Shown in pieces: positions 9,066-20,859 of a DNA stretch of 64,000 bases. The number at the start of each line of letters is the position of its first letter. The stretch's first letter is position 1. The translations under genes were made by a program, and so were the position numbers. The DNA is from Streptococcus equinus (GTDB lineage: Bacteria > Bacillota > Bacilli > Lactobacillales > Streptococcaceae): the NCBI RefSeq assembly GCF_900101445.1, contig NZ_FNKE01000002.1, positions 62,001-126,000 on the forward strand, in the 5' to 3' direction. The notes beneath the pieces are model-generated. The model had not been told where the DNA came from. It made no database searches and saw nothing but the letters and a program-made list of their open reading frames with translations.

Positions 9066-9899
9066 ATGAAAAAATTACAATTATCACATGTATTGATTGT
9101 CATCATCTTATTAATAGGTTCTATAGTTATGATAGGTCCTCTATTATGGATGGTTTCAACTTCTTTAAAAGATAAAAATGGTGTTTTTCAACTACCACCA
9201 CAATGGATTCCAAATCCTATAAGAATAGATGCATATAAGAGATTGTTAGATTTGGATACTCTTGTTTCAGGGATAAAAAATACTGTGATTGTGTCATTAA
9301 CTGTTACAATTATCGGTACGATTACCTCTAGTATGGCGGCGTTCTCGTTTGCAAAATTAAAAATGCCATTTAAAAATCTCTTATTTTTGATTCTTTTGGC
9401 TGCAATTATGATTCCTTATCCTGCAGTGATGATTCCACAATTTATGATGTTTTCAAAAATTGGCTGGGTTGATACGTTGTTACCATTAATTATTCCGGGA
9501 TTATTTGGTAATATCACAATGATTTTCTTCTTGCGACAATATTTATCAAGTGTTCCAGATTCAATTATTGAAGCAGCTAAAATTGATGGTGCAAGTTATT
9601 TAAAGATATTTTTTAATCTTATTTTCCCATTAATTCGCCCAGCAATTGCTGCACAATTTATTCTCTGGTTTATGGGAACATGGAATGATTACTTGGCACC
9701 TCTAATCTATTTGAACTCTCCAGAAAAACAAACGTTACAAGTTGTTATTGCAAACTTAAATGCTGCCTATGCAATTCAAACTGATTATCCATTGATTATG
9801 GCAGCTTCAGTTGTTTCACTATTACCGGTGTTAATTGTGTTTATTATTTTCCAAAAACAAATTATTGAATCCGTTGCAATTTCAGGTATGAAAGGTTAA
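9066..9899 (+). CDS. ABC sugar transporter permease (MalG type)
   Basis: A 277-residue integral membrane permease, the second subunit of the arabino-oligosaccharide importer. The EAA motif IIEAAKIDGASYLKIF...FPLIRP lies near residue 169, with LRQYLSSVPDS just before it as in MalG proteins. Six hydrophobic helices can be traced. AGGGGG before the ATG is a strong binding site and the gap to the previous gene is nine bases, so the pair is cotranscribed and probably translationally coupled. Confidence 0.93.
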   Translation: MKKLQLSHVLIVIILLIGSIVMIGPLLWMVSTSLKDKNGVFQLPPQWIPNPIRIDAYKRLLDLDTLVSGIKNTVIVSLTVTIIGTITSSMAAFSFAKLKMPFKNLLFLILLAAIMIPYPAVMIPQFMMFSKIGWVDTLLPLIIPGLFGNITMIFFLRQYLSSVPDSIIEAAKIDGASYLKIFFNLIFPLIRPAIAAQFILWFMGTWNDYLAPLIYLNSPEKQTLQVVIANLNAAYAIQTDYPLIMAASVVSLLPVLIVFIIFQKQIIESVAISGMKG

Positions 9900-9904
9900 T
9901 TATT

Positions 9905-10510
9905 ATGTGGCAGAAAGCAATGAATTGGCTACATGTAGCTGTACTATTTATTATTTTAAATTTTTTATGGATAATGGGAACAACAATTGGTTTAGTCATA
10001 TTTGGAGCTATTCCAAGTACCATAGCTATTTTGAAGTTAATTGAGCTTCCACGAATTTTTGAGAATGACTACGCTTATACTGAGTTTGCACGTCGTTATA
10101 TTCAGAATTATAAAGAAGCATTCAGGCACAATAAGTTGTTCTTGTTTTTACCTGTAGCTGTAGAAATCATTGCTTTTTTTGAACTTTTAATGATTAGTCG
10201 ATTTGAACTTCTTCAAGCAGTTTTTCAAATTCCTATAATTATTTTAATGGTATATAACTTATTTGTAGCTTTTCATATATGTTATTTAGCAACGCAAATG
10301 AGTAAGTTAACTTTAAAAGATTATAAAGTAGTACTTTTAAGTCCTTTAATTTTTAAACGCTCAACAATTTTTGGAGTGGTAACATTGATGGCATTGGGAA
10401 TCATTGCAGTCTTTAAAAATTGGATGTTTCTAGTTCTATTTTCTTTGGGAATATATGTTGCTTATTTAATGATAAATCATGATTATAAGAGTCATAGATG
10501 GATTAAATAA
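9905..10510 (+). CDS. DUF624 (YesL-like) membrane protein
   Basis: A 201-residue protein with about five hydrophobic helices, starting MWQKAMNWLHVAVLFIILNFLWIMGT, the pattern of the DUF624/YesL family that often follows oligosaccharide ABC permeases in Firmicutes. It begins five bases after the second permease gene, so it belongs to the same transcript. The biochemical role of the family is unknown to me; help in transporter assembly or regulation is only a guess from repeated gene neighbourhood. Confidence 0.8.
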   Translation: MWQKAMNWLHVAVLFIILNFLWIMGTTIGLVIFGAIPSTIAILKLIELPRIFENDYAYTEFARRYIQNYKEAFRHNKLFLFLPVAVEIIAFFELLMISRFELLQAVFQIPIIILMVYNLFVAFHICYLATQMSKLTLKDYKVVLLSPLIFKRSTIFGVVTLMALGIIAVFKNWMFLVLFSLGIYVAYLMINHDYKSHRWIK

Positions 10511-10615
10511 GCCATAATTGTAATATTGAAGTCGATATAAAAAATATTTATTAAAATTAAAAGAAAGGTCTGTCTAATAGAGTTGTATTACTTTATTAGA
10601 AAAAATTAAAAATTA

Positions 10616-11578
10616 ATGGTGGAAGAATTAATCTATCACAATCCTATCGTTGTGGAGCGTGCTGACCCTTGGGTGTATAAACACACAGATGGTTATTATT
10701 ACTTCACAGGTTCTGTTCCTGGTTATCAAACAATCGAGTTGCGTCGTGCGAAAACCTTAAATGGCTTGGGGGAGTCAGCCGAGGTTAAAACGATTTGGCA
10801 TGCGCACGAATCTGGACCGCTAAGTGAATTGGTCTGGGCACCAGAAATTCATTATCTACGAGGTAAATGGTACATTTATTTTGCAGCAAGTGATGATGCG
10901 GTTGAACGTAGTCAATTTCATCACCATCGGATGTTTGTACTAGAAAATGAAAGCGCTAACCCTATGGAGGGTAAATGGGTGGAAAAAGGACAGGTAAAAA
11001 CGCAGTACGAAAGCTTTAGTATTGATGCGACAGCTTTTGAATTGGAAAATGACTTGTATTACATTTGGGCACAACTTGATCCACGCATTCCAGGCAATTC
11101 AAACCTTTATATTTCAAAAATGGAAAATCCATGGACACTCACAGGTCCGCAAAAATTATTGACCATTCCTGAGTATGATTGGGAGAAAATAGGATTCTTG
11201 GTTAATGAAGGACCAGCAGTTTTAATCCGAAACGGTAAAGTTTTTGTGACTTATTCAGCCAGCGCAACGGATGAAAATTATGCGATGGGGCTACTTTGGG
11301 CAAATATTGGTGATGATTTGCTAGATGGTTATTCTTGGCACAAATCAGAAAAACCTGTCTTTGTTTCATCTGAGAAAAATCATCTCTATGGGCCAGGGCA
11401 TAATTCATTCACACGTAGTGAAGATGACACCCAAGATGTTCTCATTTTCCATGCGCGTCCAGAAAAAAATAAAGCTGGAGATCCGCTTGATAATCCAAAC
11501 CGACACGCCAATGCTCAAATCTTTTCTTGGGATGATAAGGGATTTCCAGTATTTGGTGAGCCTGGTCAAGTAATGTAA
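10616..11578 (+). CDS. Intracellular GH43 arabinosidase (320 aa)
   Basis: A cytosolic five-bladed beta-propeller glycosidase without signal peptide. The three GH43 carboxylates are visible: Asp17 in RADPWV (general base), Asp137 in SIDATAF (pKa modulator) and Glu198 in NEGPAVL (general acid). The short single-domain form and the RADPWVYKH opening recall exo-acting alpha-1,5-L-arabinofuranosidases of GH43 (the Araf43A-like group), but the subfamily needs a phylogeny. The ATG at 10616 has only an A-rich upstream stretch, so translation may be weak. It would trim imported arabino-oligosaccharides. Confidence 0.85.
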   Translation: MVEELIYHNPIVVERADPWVYKHTDGYYYFTGSVPGYQTIELRRAKTLNGLGESAEVKTIWHAHESGPLSELVWAPEIHYLRGKWYIYFAASDDAVERSQFHHHRMFVLENESANPMEGKWVEKGQVKTQYESFSIDATAFELENDLYYIWAQLDPRIPGNSNLYISKMENPWTLTGPQKLLTIPEYDWEKIGFLVNEGPAVLIRNGKVFVTYSASATDENYAMGLLWANIGDDLLDGYSWHKSEKPVFVSSEKNHLYGPGHNSFTRSEDDTQDVLIFHARPEKNKAGDPLDNPNRHANAQIFSWDDKGFPVFGEPGQVM

Positions 11579-11634
11579 TAGTTGATAAAAGACATGGTTT
11601 TAGGATATTAAAAAGGGTATTTGGAGGAAAAATC

Positions 11635-14025
11635 ATGCAGACAAATGGAAATGTTCGCCAACGCTTTTCAATTCGCAAAAGTCATCTTGGTGCAAGCAGT
11701 GTACTACTGGGAGTGTCCATTGCTTTGTTATCAGGTGGTGTGACTGTCCAAGCAGAAGAAACTAATGTAGTTTCTGAGTCACCGATTTTGCTCAGTCAAT
11801 CGCAGTCATTGCCTGAGGAGAATCAAACAAATTCTACAGAAGTTGATGCTAATTCACAGACTTCTGATAATGAGTCACAAGTATCTACTGATACACAAGT
11901 AGCAAATCAAGTAGATACAGAGCTTGAATCACAGTCAGAAACAGAGGCCCTGGCAACTCAAGACAAACCAGTTGAGTCAGTCGAAACTCCTTCTGATGTT
12001 AATCCTGCTCAGGCAGCAGATAGTGAAAGCACGACTCTTGGAACTAAGGCACTTGCTGATAATCAATCACCTGCTATTGACTTAACAGATAGCAAGGTGA
12101 CTGTCACAGCAACTGCCAAAGATAAAGATTTTAAACGTGTTTCTGTTCACGACCCTTCTATTTTTTACGATGAAAAAACAGGAACTTATTACATCTTCGG
12201 CTCTCATTTAGGACAAGCAAAATCAAAAGATTTACAAAACTGGACACCACTTTTCAATCATGAGTATGAAAATCCATCAAGTATTCTTGGTGATTTGAAT
12301 AAAAATCTTGCTAAGCCATTTGAATGGGCTGGATATGATGATGCGGATTGTGCTGGCGGAAATTATGCAATTTGGGCGCCAGATGTGGTCTGGAACCCAG
12401 ATTATAAATGGGCTGATGGTTCGACTGGTGCTTACATGTACTATTTCTGTACGTCATCAACTTGGCGACGTTCAGTCATTAGTTACGCTGTTTCAAAAAC
12501 AGTGGAAGGACCATATGATTATGTTGACAGTTTGATTTATTCTGGTTTTACAAGAGAAGATTCGACAGACGGTAGCACTCGTAATACTAATTACAAAGGT
12601 ACTAATATTGACGAATTGATGGCTGCTGGTGTTATTGAACCAGGATTTTCAGCAATCTGGAACCGTGATAATGGTCATACTTACAATAATGACTATGCAC
12701 CGAATGCTATTGACCCAAATGTCTTTTATGATAAATCTGGCAAGCTTTATATGAGTTACGGTTCTTGGTCAGGAGGTATTTATCTTCTAGAATTGGATAA
12801 GACAACTGGTAAAGCCATTTATCCAGGTAAAGATGGTAAAACAGCTGATGGACGTCATATTGATAAATATTTTGGGACTCATTTAATTGGTGGTTATCAC
12901 CAATCTGGTGAAGCACCTTATATCATTTATGATAAAAACACTGATTATTACTACATGTTTATCACTTATGGTGGTCTTGGTCGCGAAGGTGGCTATAACA
13001 TGCGTTTGTTCCGTTCAAAACGTGTGGATGGACTTTATGTTGATGCTAAGGGGAAACACCCAACTTACACAAGTTGGACTGCTGATCCTGTTAACGATGC
13101 CTATGGTATCAAGGTTATGGGTAACTATAACTTAGATAGTCTGCAGTCAGCTTACATGTCGCCAGGACACAATTCAGCTTTTATTGATAAATCTGGTAAT
13201 TGGTACCTAGTTAATCATACACGATTTAATCAAGGAACTGAGTATCATGAGGTTCGAGTTCACCCAATGCGCATGACTGAAGATAATTGGCCGGTTGCTT
13301 TACCGTTTGAATATCGTAAATCAGATTTGACATTAACAAAAGCAAGTGAGGGTCAATTTATTGGTGATTATGAATTTGTTAATCACGGTCGTGATACTTC
13401 AGGTCAACCGTTACCAAAATCACGTCTACAATTAAATGCGAATGGTACCGTGACTGGAGCTTTGACAGGTACTTGGACAAGAACTAAAAAAGGAAATAAT
13501 TACTACATTACCATCAAGACAAAAAATGTTACTTATAAAGGTGTCTTTGATGTTCAAAAAGATGAAAGTACTAGTCATAATCCTTGTCTCGTTTTTGCCC
13601 TAGTCGGCAATAATAACGAAGTGATTTGGGGTGTGAAACCTTATAAAGTTACTCAAAAATCAACGACAAAAACGACTCGAGCTAATCAAAAAATAGTAGT
13701 ATCGAAAGCGCAAGCTGATACAACTTTTGGATTTAAGCAAATTGTTAATCAAACACTTTTATCAAAACCAAATACCTTGGCAGTAACTCTTCATGCTGCA
13801 CGAGAAATGAATGTTTCTGATAGTGTGACAACTCCTCATGAAAAACAAAATCAAACCAACTCTCCTAAAGTTAAGAAAGTCCAAAAGACTTCAGTACTTG
13901 CAGCTCCTACTACTAAAACTAAAGAGATAACAAAGGTAAGTTCTAAAAAGTCAAGCTTGTTATCAGTTATTTGTGGTGTTCTAACAGCTGGTCTTTTAGG
14001 AACTTTCTATGAAAAGAAAAGATGA
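11635..14025 (+). CDS. Surface GH43 endo-arabinanase with YSIRK-type signal but no LPXTG motif
   Basis: A 796-residue secreted protein likely to cut alpha-1,5-arabinan outside the cell. The N-terminus carries FSIRKSHLGASSVLLG, a YSIRK/GxxxS-type signal, followed by a Ser/Glu/Thr-rich spacer to about residue 160. The GH43 propeller follows with Asp173 (VHDPSIF), Asp360 (AIDPNVF) and Glu426 (SGEAPYI). A beta-barrel accessory domain (about 585-690, GQFIGDYEFVNHG) matches the domain after endo-arabinanases (GH43_C2 type). The C-terminus has a hydrophobic stretch and basic KKR tail like a sortase substrate, yet no LPXTG-like pentapeptide precedes it. GGAGG lies before the ATG. It may therefore stay membrane-anchored. 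Confidence 0.88.
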   Translation: MQTNGNVRQRFSIRKSHLGASSVLLGVSIALLSGGVTVQAEETNVVSESPILLSQSQSLPEENQTNSTEVDANSQTSDNESQVSTDTQVANQVDTELESQSETEALATQDKPVESVETPSDVNPAQAADSESTTLGTKALADNQSPAIDLTDSKVTVTATAKDKDFKRVSVHDPSIFYDEKTGTYYIFGSHLGQAKSKDLQNWTPLFNHEYENPSSILGDLNKNLAKPFEWAGYDDADCAGGNYAIWAPDVVWNPDYKWADGSTGAYMYYFCTSSTWRRSVISYAVSKTVEGPYDYVDSLIYSGFTREDSTDGSTRNTNYKGTNIDELMAAGVIEPGFSAIWNRDNGHTYNNDYAPNAIDPNVFYDKSGKLYMSYGSWSGGIYLLELDKTTGKAIYPGKDGKTADGRHIDKYFGTHLIGGYHQSGEAPYIIYDKNTDYYYMFITYGGLGREGGYNMRLFRSKRVDGLYVDAKGKHPTYTSWTADPVNDAYGIKVMGNYNLDSLQSAYMSPGHNSAFIDKSGNWYLVNHTRFNQGTEYHEVRVHPMRMTEDNWPVALPFEYRKSDLTLTKASEGQFIGDYEFVNHGRDTSGQPLPKSRLQLNANGTVTGALTGTWTRTKKGNNYYITIKTKNVTYKGVFDVQKDESTSHNPCLVFALVGNNNEVIWGVKPYKVTQKSTTKTTRANQKIVVSKAQADTTFGFKQIVNQTLLSKPNTLAVTLHAAREMNVSDSVTTPHEKQNQTNSPKVKKVQKTSVLAAPTTKTKEITKVSSKKSSLLSVICGVLTAGLLGTFYEKKR

Positions 14026-14040
14026 TAAAAAGGAATTGAG

Positions 14041-16780
<2,740 letters not shown>

Positions 16781-16800
16781 GAAAAGGTAAGGAGAAAAAA

Positions 16801-17448
16801 GTGAAATTCTTTTTAGACACAGCAGATGTGGCAGCAATCACAGCTGTAAATGAATTAGGAATTGTAGATGGTGTGACAACAAATCCAACAATCATTTCAC
16901 GTGAAGGACGTGATTTTGAAACAGTTATCAAAGAAATTTGTCAGATTGTCGATGGTCCTGTTTCGGCAGAAGTCACTGGCACAACAGCCGAAGAAATGAT
17001 TGCTGAGGCGCGTGATATTGCAAAATGGGCTGATAACATTGTTGTCAAAATTCCAATGACTATGGAAGGTTTGAAAGCTGTTAATGTCCTTTCTAAAGAA
17101 CATATTAAAACTAATGTGACGCTGATTTTTACAGTGTCTCAAGGGCTCATGGCAATCAAAGCTGGTGCGACATATATTAGCCCATTTGTTGGACGCCTTG
17201 AAGATATTGGAACAGATGCTTATGAATTGATTTCGGATTTGCGAGACATCATTGATTTTTATGATTTTGATACAGAAATCATTGCAGCGAGCATTCGTAA
17301 TCGAGCACAAGTTGAAGGTGTTGCGAAATGCGGTGCACACATTGCGACTATCCCAGCACCCTTGTTTGACAAAATGGCACAACACCCACTAACTGATAAT
17401 GGTTTGAAACAATTCATGGCAGATTGGAAAGCATTCCAAGGTAAATAA
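16801..17448 (+). CDS. Transaldolase / fructose-6-phosphate aldolase-like protein
   Basis: A 215-residue class I aldolase of the small transaldolase family (TalC/FSA). The start is GTG at 16801 ([13 protein letters not shown]) with AAGGAG six bases before it; the frame stays open upstream into the GH51 gene. Lys83 in VVKIPMT is the Schiff-base lysine, equivalent to Lys85 of E. coli [17 protein letters not shown] and [20 protein letters not shown] are conserved. It may act as transaldolase in the non-oxidative pentose phosphate pathway or as a fructose-6-phosphate aldolase. Location between two arabinofuranosidases supports a role in pentose metabolism. Confidence 0.88.
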   Translation: MKFFLDTADVAAITAVNELGIVDGVTTNPTIISREGRDFETVIKEICQIVDGPVSAEVTGTTAEEMIAEARDIAKWADNIVVKIPMTMEGLKAVNVLSKEHIKTNVTLIFTVSQGLMAIKAGATYISPFVGRLEDIGTDAYELISDLRDIIDFYDFDTEIIAASIRNRAQVEGVAKCGAHIATIPAPLFDKMAQHPLTDNGLKQFMADWKAFQGK

Positions 17449-17471
17449 ACTTAGTGTGATAAGGAGAAAAA

Positions 17472-18911
17472 ATGAAAATTACCTTAACAAAAGAAAAAGG
17501 ACCTAAAATTTCAAAATACATTTATGGGCATTTTGCAGAACACTTAGGACGTTGTATTTATGAAGGAATTTATGTCGGTGAAGATTCATCAATTCCAAAT
17601 ATCAATGGTATGCGTACCGATGTCGTCGAAGCTCTAAAAAACATTAAAATCCCAGTTCTTCGTTGGCCAGGTGGTTGTTTTGCGGATGAATATCACTGGA
17701 AAGACGGTATTGGTCCAAAAGAAAATCGTAAAAAAATTGTTAACACTAACTGGGGTGGCGTAACTGAAAATAATCACTTTGGGACACACGAATATTTTGA
17801 ATTGCTTCGCCAACTTGGCTGTGAAGCTTACATCAATGGTAACGTTGGTAGCGGTACAGTCCAAGAAATGCAAGAATGGATTGAATACATGACTATGGAC
17901 GGTGAATCTCCAATGGCAAATCTTCGTCGTGAAAATGGTCATGACGACCCTTGGAAAGTGGCATTCTTCGGTGTTGGTAACGAAAGCTGGGGTTGTGGTG
18001 GGAACATGCGTCCAGATTACTACGCAGATGTTTATCGTCGTTACCAAACATTTGTTCGCCAATATGGTAAAGATAAAATCTATAAAATTGCTTGTGGTCC
18101 CAATATTGATGACTACAATTGGATGGATCGTGTGATGTCTATTGCTGCGCCATTTATGGACGGCATTAGCTTACACCATTATGCACTTACTGGTGCTTGG
18201 GAAGACAAAGGACCAGCACTTGGTTTTGAAGAATCACAATGGTGGTCACTTCTTAAAAGTGCTAAGAAAATGGATGAACTCATCACAAAACACAGCACTA
18301 TCATGGACAAATACGACCCTGAAAAACGTGTTGGTTTGATTGTTGATGAATGGGGGTCATGGCTTGCTGTCGAACCAGGTACAAATCCAGGATTTCTTTA
18401 CCAACAAAATACAATTCGTGATGCCATGGTTGCTGCTCTTACATTGAACATTTTCCACAAACATGCTGACCGTGTTCATATGGCAAATATTGCACAAACA
18501 GTTAATGTTTTGCAAGCAATGCTTTTGACTGAAGGCGATAAAATGGTGAAAACACCAAGTTATCATGTCTTTGATTTGTACAAAGTGCACCAAGATGCTG
18601 AAGTAGTAGCATCATATGGAGATGAATCTGATACACTTTCTTACACAGTTTCTAAGAAAGATGGTATGATTTCAATTTCTCTTTGCAATTATTCATTAAG
18701 TGATACACAAACACTTGATGTTGCTGGTGAATTTGGTGATACAATCGCCGAAGCTCGTTATATTTCAGCAGATAAAATGGATGAACATAATGACTTTGAA
18801 CATCCGGAAAATATTGTTATTAAAGATTTTGATGGAGTAAGTGTGGCTGATGGTCAATTATCAATCACAATGCCTCCAATGTCAGTAGCAACAATTCGTA
18901 TTCCAGAATAG
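17472..18911 (+). CDS. GH51 alpha-L-arabinofuranosidase (second copy)
   Basis: A 479-residue cytosolic GH51 enzyme with AAGGAG before its ATG. Glu171 in [11 protein letters not shown] is the acid/base and Glu293 in IVDEWGSW the nucleophile; [17 protein letters not shown] and [20 protein letters not shown] are family blocks. The [11 protein letters not shown] form is that of the Geobacillus/Bacillus-type arabinofuranosidases active on short arabinan and arabinoxylan oligomers. It follows the aldolase gene by 23 bases and is probably in the same operon. Confidence 0.92.
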   Translation: MKITLTKEKGPKISKYIYGHFAEHLGRCIYEGIYVGEDSSIPNINGMRTDVVEALKNIKIPVLRWPGGCFADEYHWKDGIGPKENRKKIVNTNWGGVTENNHFGTHEYFELLRQLGCEAYINGNVGSGTVQEMQEWIEYMTMDGESPMANLRRENGHDDPWKVAFFGVGNESWGCGGNMRPDYYADVYRRYQTFVRQYGKDKIYKIACGPNIDDYNWMDRVMSIAAPFMDGISLHHYALTGAWEDKGPALGFEESQWWSLLKSAKKMDELITKHSTIMDKYDPEKRVGLIVDEWGSWLAVEPGTNPGFLYQQNTIRDAMVAALTLNIFHKHADRVHMANIAQTVNVLQAMLLTEGDKMVKTPSYHVFDLYKVHQDAEVVASYGDESDTLSYTVSKKDGMISISLCNYSLSDTQTLDVAGEFGDTIAEARYISADKMDEHNDFEHPENIVIKDFDGVSVADGQLSITMPPMSVATIRIPE

Positions 18912-18922
18912 GAAATTATCTG

Positions 18923-18979
18923 GTAACACGGGAAAAAATCTATTTTGAAATAGGTTAGTCTCTTTTTAAGAGGTGTTAC
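18923..18979 (+). promoter_or_regulatory. Possible hairpin leader covering the MATE gene ribosome-binding site
   Basis: GTAACAC (18923-18929) and GTGTTAC (18973-18979) are complementary and flank smaller hairpins CTATTT/AAATAG and CTCTT/AAGAG. The last arm includes the AAGAGG binding site next to the ATG at 18980, so the fold could limit translation. Confidence 0.4.
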
Positions 18980-20320
18980 ATGCAGGATTTAACACAAGGA
19001 AAACCGATAAAGGTTATTATCTTATTTACTATTCCTTTAATTATAGGGAGCTTTTTCCAACTAGCTTATAATTTCGCTGATGCGATGATTGTTGGACACA
19101 CATTGGGTCAAACAGCATTTGCAAGTATTGGGGCAACAGGAAGTTTGACTTTTTTAATCATTGGATTTGCCCAAGGGCTGACAGGTGGATTTTCCATTAT
19201 TGTTGCCCAGCGTTTTGGTGCTAAAGATTATAGTGGCTTGAAGCGTAGTTATGTTCATGGCTTGTTTTATACGATAGTGGTTAGCTTACTATTGAGTATT
19301 CTCGCTTTACTCTTTTTAAGACAATTACTGCAACTTATGCAAACACCAGATAGCCTAATAAAATTTTGTGAGCGCTTTCTAATATCTATCTTCGGTGGTT
19401 CAGTATTTACAGTACTATTTAACTATTTATCAAATGTATTACGAGCAGTTGGGAACTCAACTACACCTTTGGTTGCTTTGGTTTTAGCATGTTTAATGAA
19501 TATTGGGTTAGATTTCCTTTACATCTTAACTTTGCATATGGGAGTTTTTGGAGCAGGTGTTGCAACGGTAGAAGCGCAATTTTTTTCAGTTATCTTTTTA
19601 CTTGTTTACATTCGGAAAAAGGTGCCATACTTCCATCTGAAAAGAAGTGACTACAAATTGAACGCTGCGGATTTGAAACTTCATGCTAGGTTAGGATTTC
19701 CGATGGCTTTCCAAAATAGTATCATTGCCATTGGTTCGTTAACACTCCAAATTGTATTGAATAATTTGGGAACAGTTGCAATTGCTGCTCAAAGCATTAC
19801 AGCAAAAACAGATCAGTTAGCCATGCTTCCAATGATGAACCTTGCACAAGCCATATCAACATTTACAGCTCAAAATTATGGAGCCCACAAGTTTAAACGT
19901 TTGATAGAAGGACTTCGACAAACGCTGGCCATTGTTGTTATTTGGGCAATTACTTTTGCTATTTTTCTTATAACATTTAACCGTTTCTTCTCTGGACTTT
20001 TTATCAATCATCCATCTGAAGATGTTTATCAATTGGCAAAAATTGCTTATGTGATTAATGGATTGTGTTACTGGATTTTGGCAATTCTTTTTATCGTACG
20101 AGGTTTCATTCAAGGATTAGGGCGAAGTTTCGCGCCAACACTCGCAGGAGTTATGGAATTAATCATGCGTGTTGTGGTATCGATTGTCGGACTTTTAACA
20201 GTTGGTTATACAGGAGTTGTTTTTGCTAATCCCGCAGCTTGGTGTGGTAGTGTGGCAATTTTAATCCCAGCAGCAATTATTTACAAAAAACGTTTAATTG
20301 ATGTTGTAGACAAAAAATAA
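18980..20320 (+). CDS. MATE family membrane transporter
   Basis: A 446-residue integral membrane protein with about twelve hydrophobic helices in two halves, beginning QDLTQGKPIKVIILFTIPLI, the usual MATE opening. IGATGSLTFLIIGFAQGLTGGF and the second-half QAISTFTAQNYGAHKF repeat are typical. MATE proteins export cationic or neutral small molecules using Na+ or H+ gradients; the substrate here is unknown. It lies between arabinofuranosidase and galM genes on the same strand, so a link with plant-material use (export of phenolics or other compounds) is possible but unsupported. Confidence 0.88.
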   Translation: MQDLTQGKPIKVIILFTIPLIIGSFFQLAYNFADAMIVGHTLGQTAFASIGATGSLTFLIIGFAQGLTGGFSIIVAQRFGAKDYSGLKRSYVHGLFYTIVVSLLLSILALLFLRQLLQLMQTPDSLIKFCERFLISIFGGSVFTVLFNYLSNVLRAVGNSTTPLVALVLACLMNIGLDFLYILTLHMGVFGAGVATVEAQFFSVIFLLVYIRKKVPYFHLKRSDYKLNAADLKLHARLGFPMAFQNSIIAIGSLTLQIVLNNLGTVAIAAQSITAKTDQLAMLPMMNLAQAISTFTAQNYGAHKFKRLIEGLRQTLAIVVIWAITFAIFLITFNRFFSGLFINHPSEDVYQLAKIAYVINGLCYWILAILFIVRGFIQGLGRSFAPTLAGVMELIMRVVVSIVGLLTVGYTGVVFANPAAWCGSVAILIPAAIIYKKRLIDVVDKK

Positions 20321-20725
20321 GCTCAGTTGTCAAAGCGTGGGTGGGCTGAGATACGTTGGGGTATCTTACTAATAAATTTTAGATGATAAAGGAATAATTT
20401 TGAAAGGAGTGGTTTATCAAAAAAGTTATTAAAAATGTTTTTTGATGGGTGTAGACATTATGTTTTTCTTTAATTTTTAACGAAAAAAGTTAGGACTCCT
20501 TTTAAACACCCATTGTATTAATCTGCGTTGTGTTTAGAAAAAGTATCTTTTCTATTGGTTAATGGCAATTGAGACTCACCTAGTAGTTTAATAACAAAAA
20601 TGACATATACCTTATACCTAAAAACTTAGAATTGCAATATTGTCTAACATAATCTCCTTTAGACAAGAATTATCAATTGCTATTAACGGTATGAAATGAT
20701 TAATGGTTCTAAACATTAATAATAA

Positions 20726-20756
20726 GGGAGAACTGATAGGGTTCTCTCTTTTTTAG
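20726..20756 (+). terminator. Terminator-like hairpin upstream of galM
   Basis: GAGAAC pairs with GTTCTC across a short loop (about 20731-20748) followed by TCTTTTTT. It separates galM from the upstream region. Confidence 0.6.
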
Positions 20757-20791
20757 TAAATGTGTTTTAGTAAAACCTTGGTAAAAACTTA

Positions 20792-20806
20792 CGGAAAACG
20801 TTTACA
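20792..20806. promoter_or_regulatory. Candidate cre site upstream of galM
   Basis: CGGAAAACGTTTACA; the reverse strand reads TGTAAACGTTTTCC, close to the CcpA operator consensus. It lies about 55 bases before the galM start. Confidence 0.5.
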
Positions 20807-20859
20807 AAAAATTTTATGAGGAGTAAAATAAAGACAAGACCTAAGAAAGAGGGAGAAAA

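Larger units (their letters stand above)
20321..20859. other. Non-coding stretch before galM with several inverted repeats
   Basis: No convincing gene is seen in these 539 bases. ATCAAAAAA (20416-20424) pairs with TTTTTTGAT (20438-20446). ATGGGTGT (20445-20452) pairs with ACACCCAT (20506-20513). TGTCTAA and TTTAGACA face each other around 20641-20665. A terminator-like hairpin ends near 20756. A cre-like site lies at 20792-20806. Confidence 0.5.

Noticed and set aside
10948-10961. cre-like TGAAAGCGCTAACC inside the first GH43 gene
   Set aside because: It lies mid-gene with an end mismatch; one such match in coding sequence can arise by chance.
13381-13440. LPKSR in the surface arabinanase as a sorting signal
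   Set aside because: It is about 200 residues before the C-terminus inside a folded domain and does not match LPXTG.
16897-17385. 162-codon open frame antisense to the transaldolase-like gene
   Set aside because: Protein composition (Cys, Phe, Asn rich) is typical of an antisense shadow; the plus-strand gene is certain.
20340-20380. GCTGAGATAC resembles the start of a TPP riboswitch core
   Set aside because: The matching ACCC and CTGATC/GGNTAATACC blocks are absent, and galM is not a thiamine gene.
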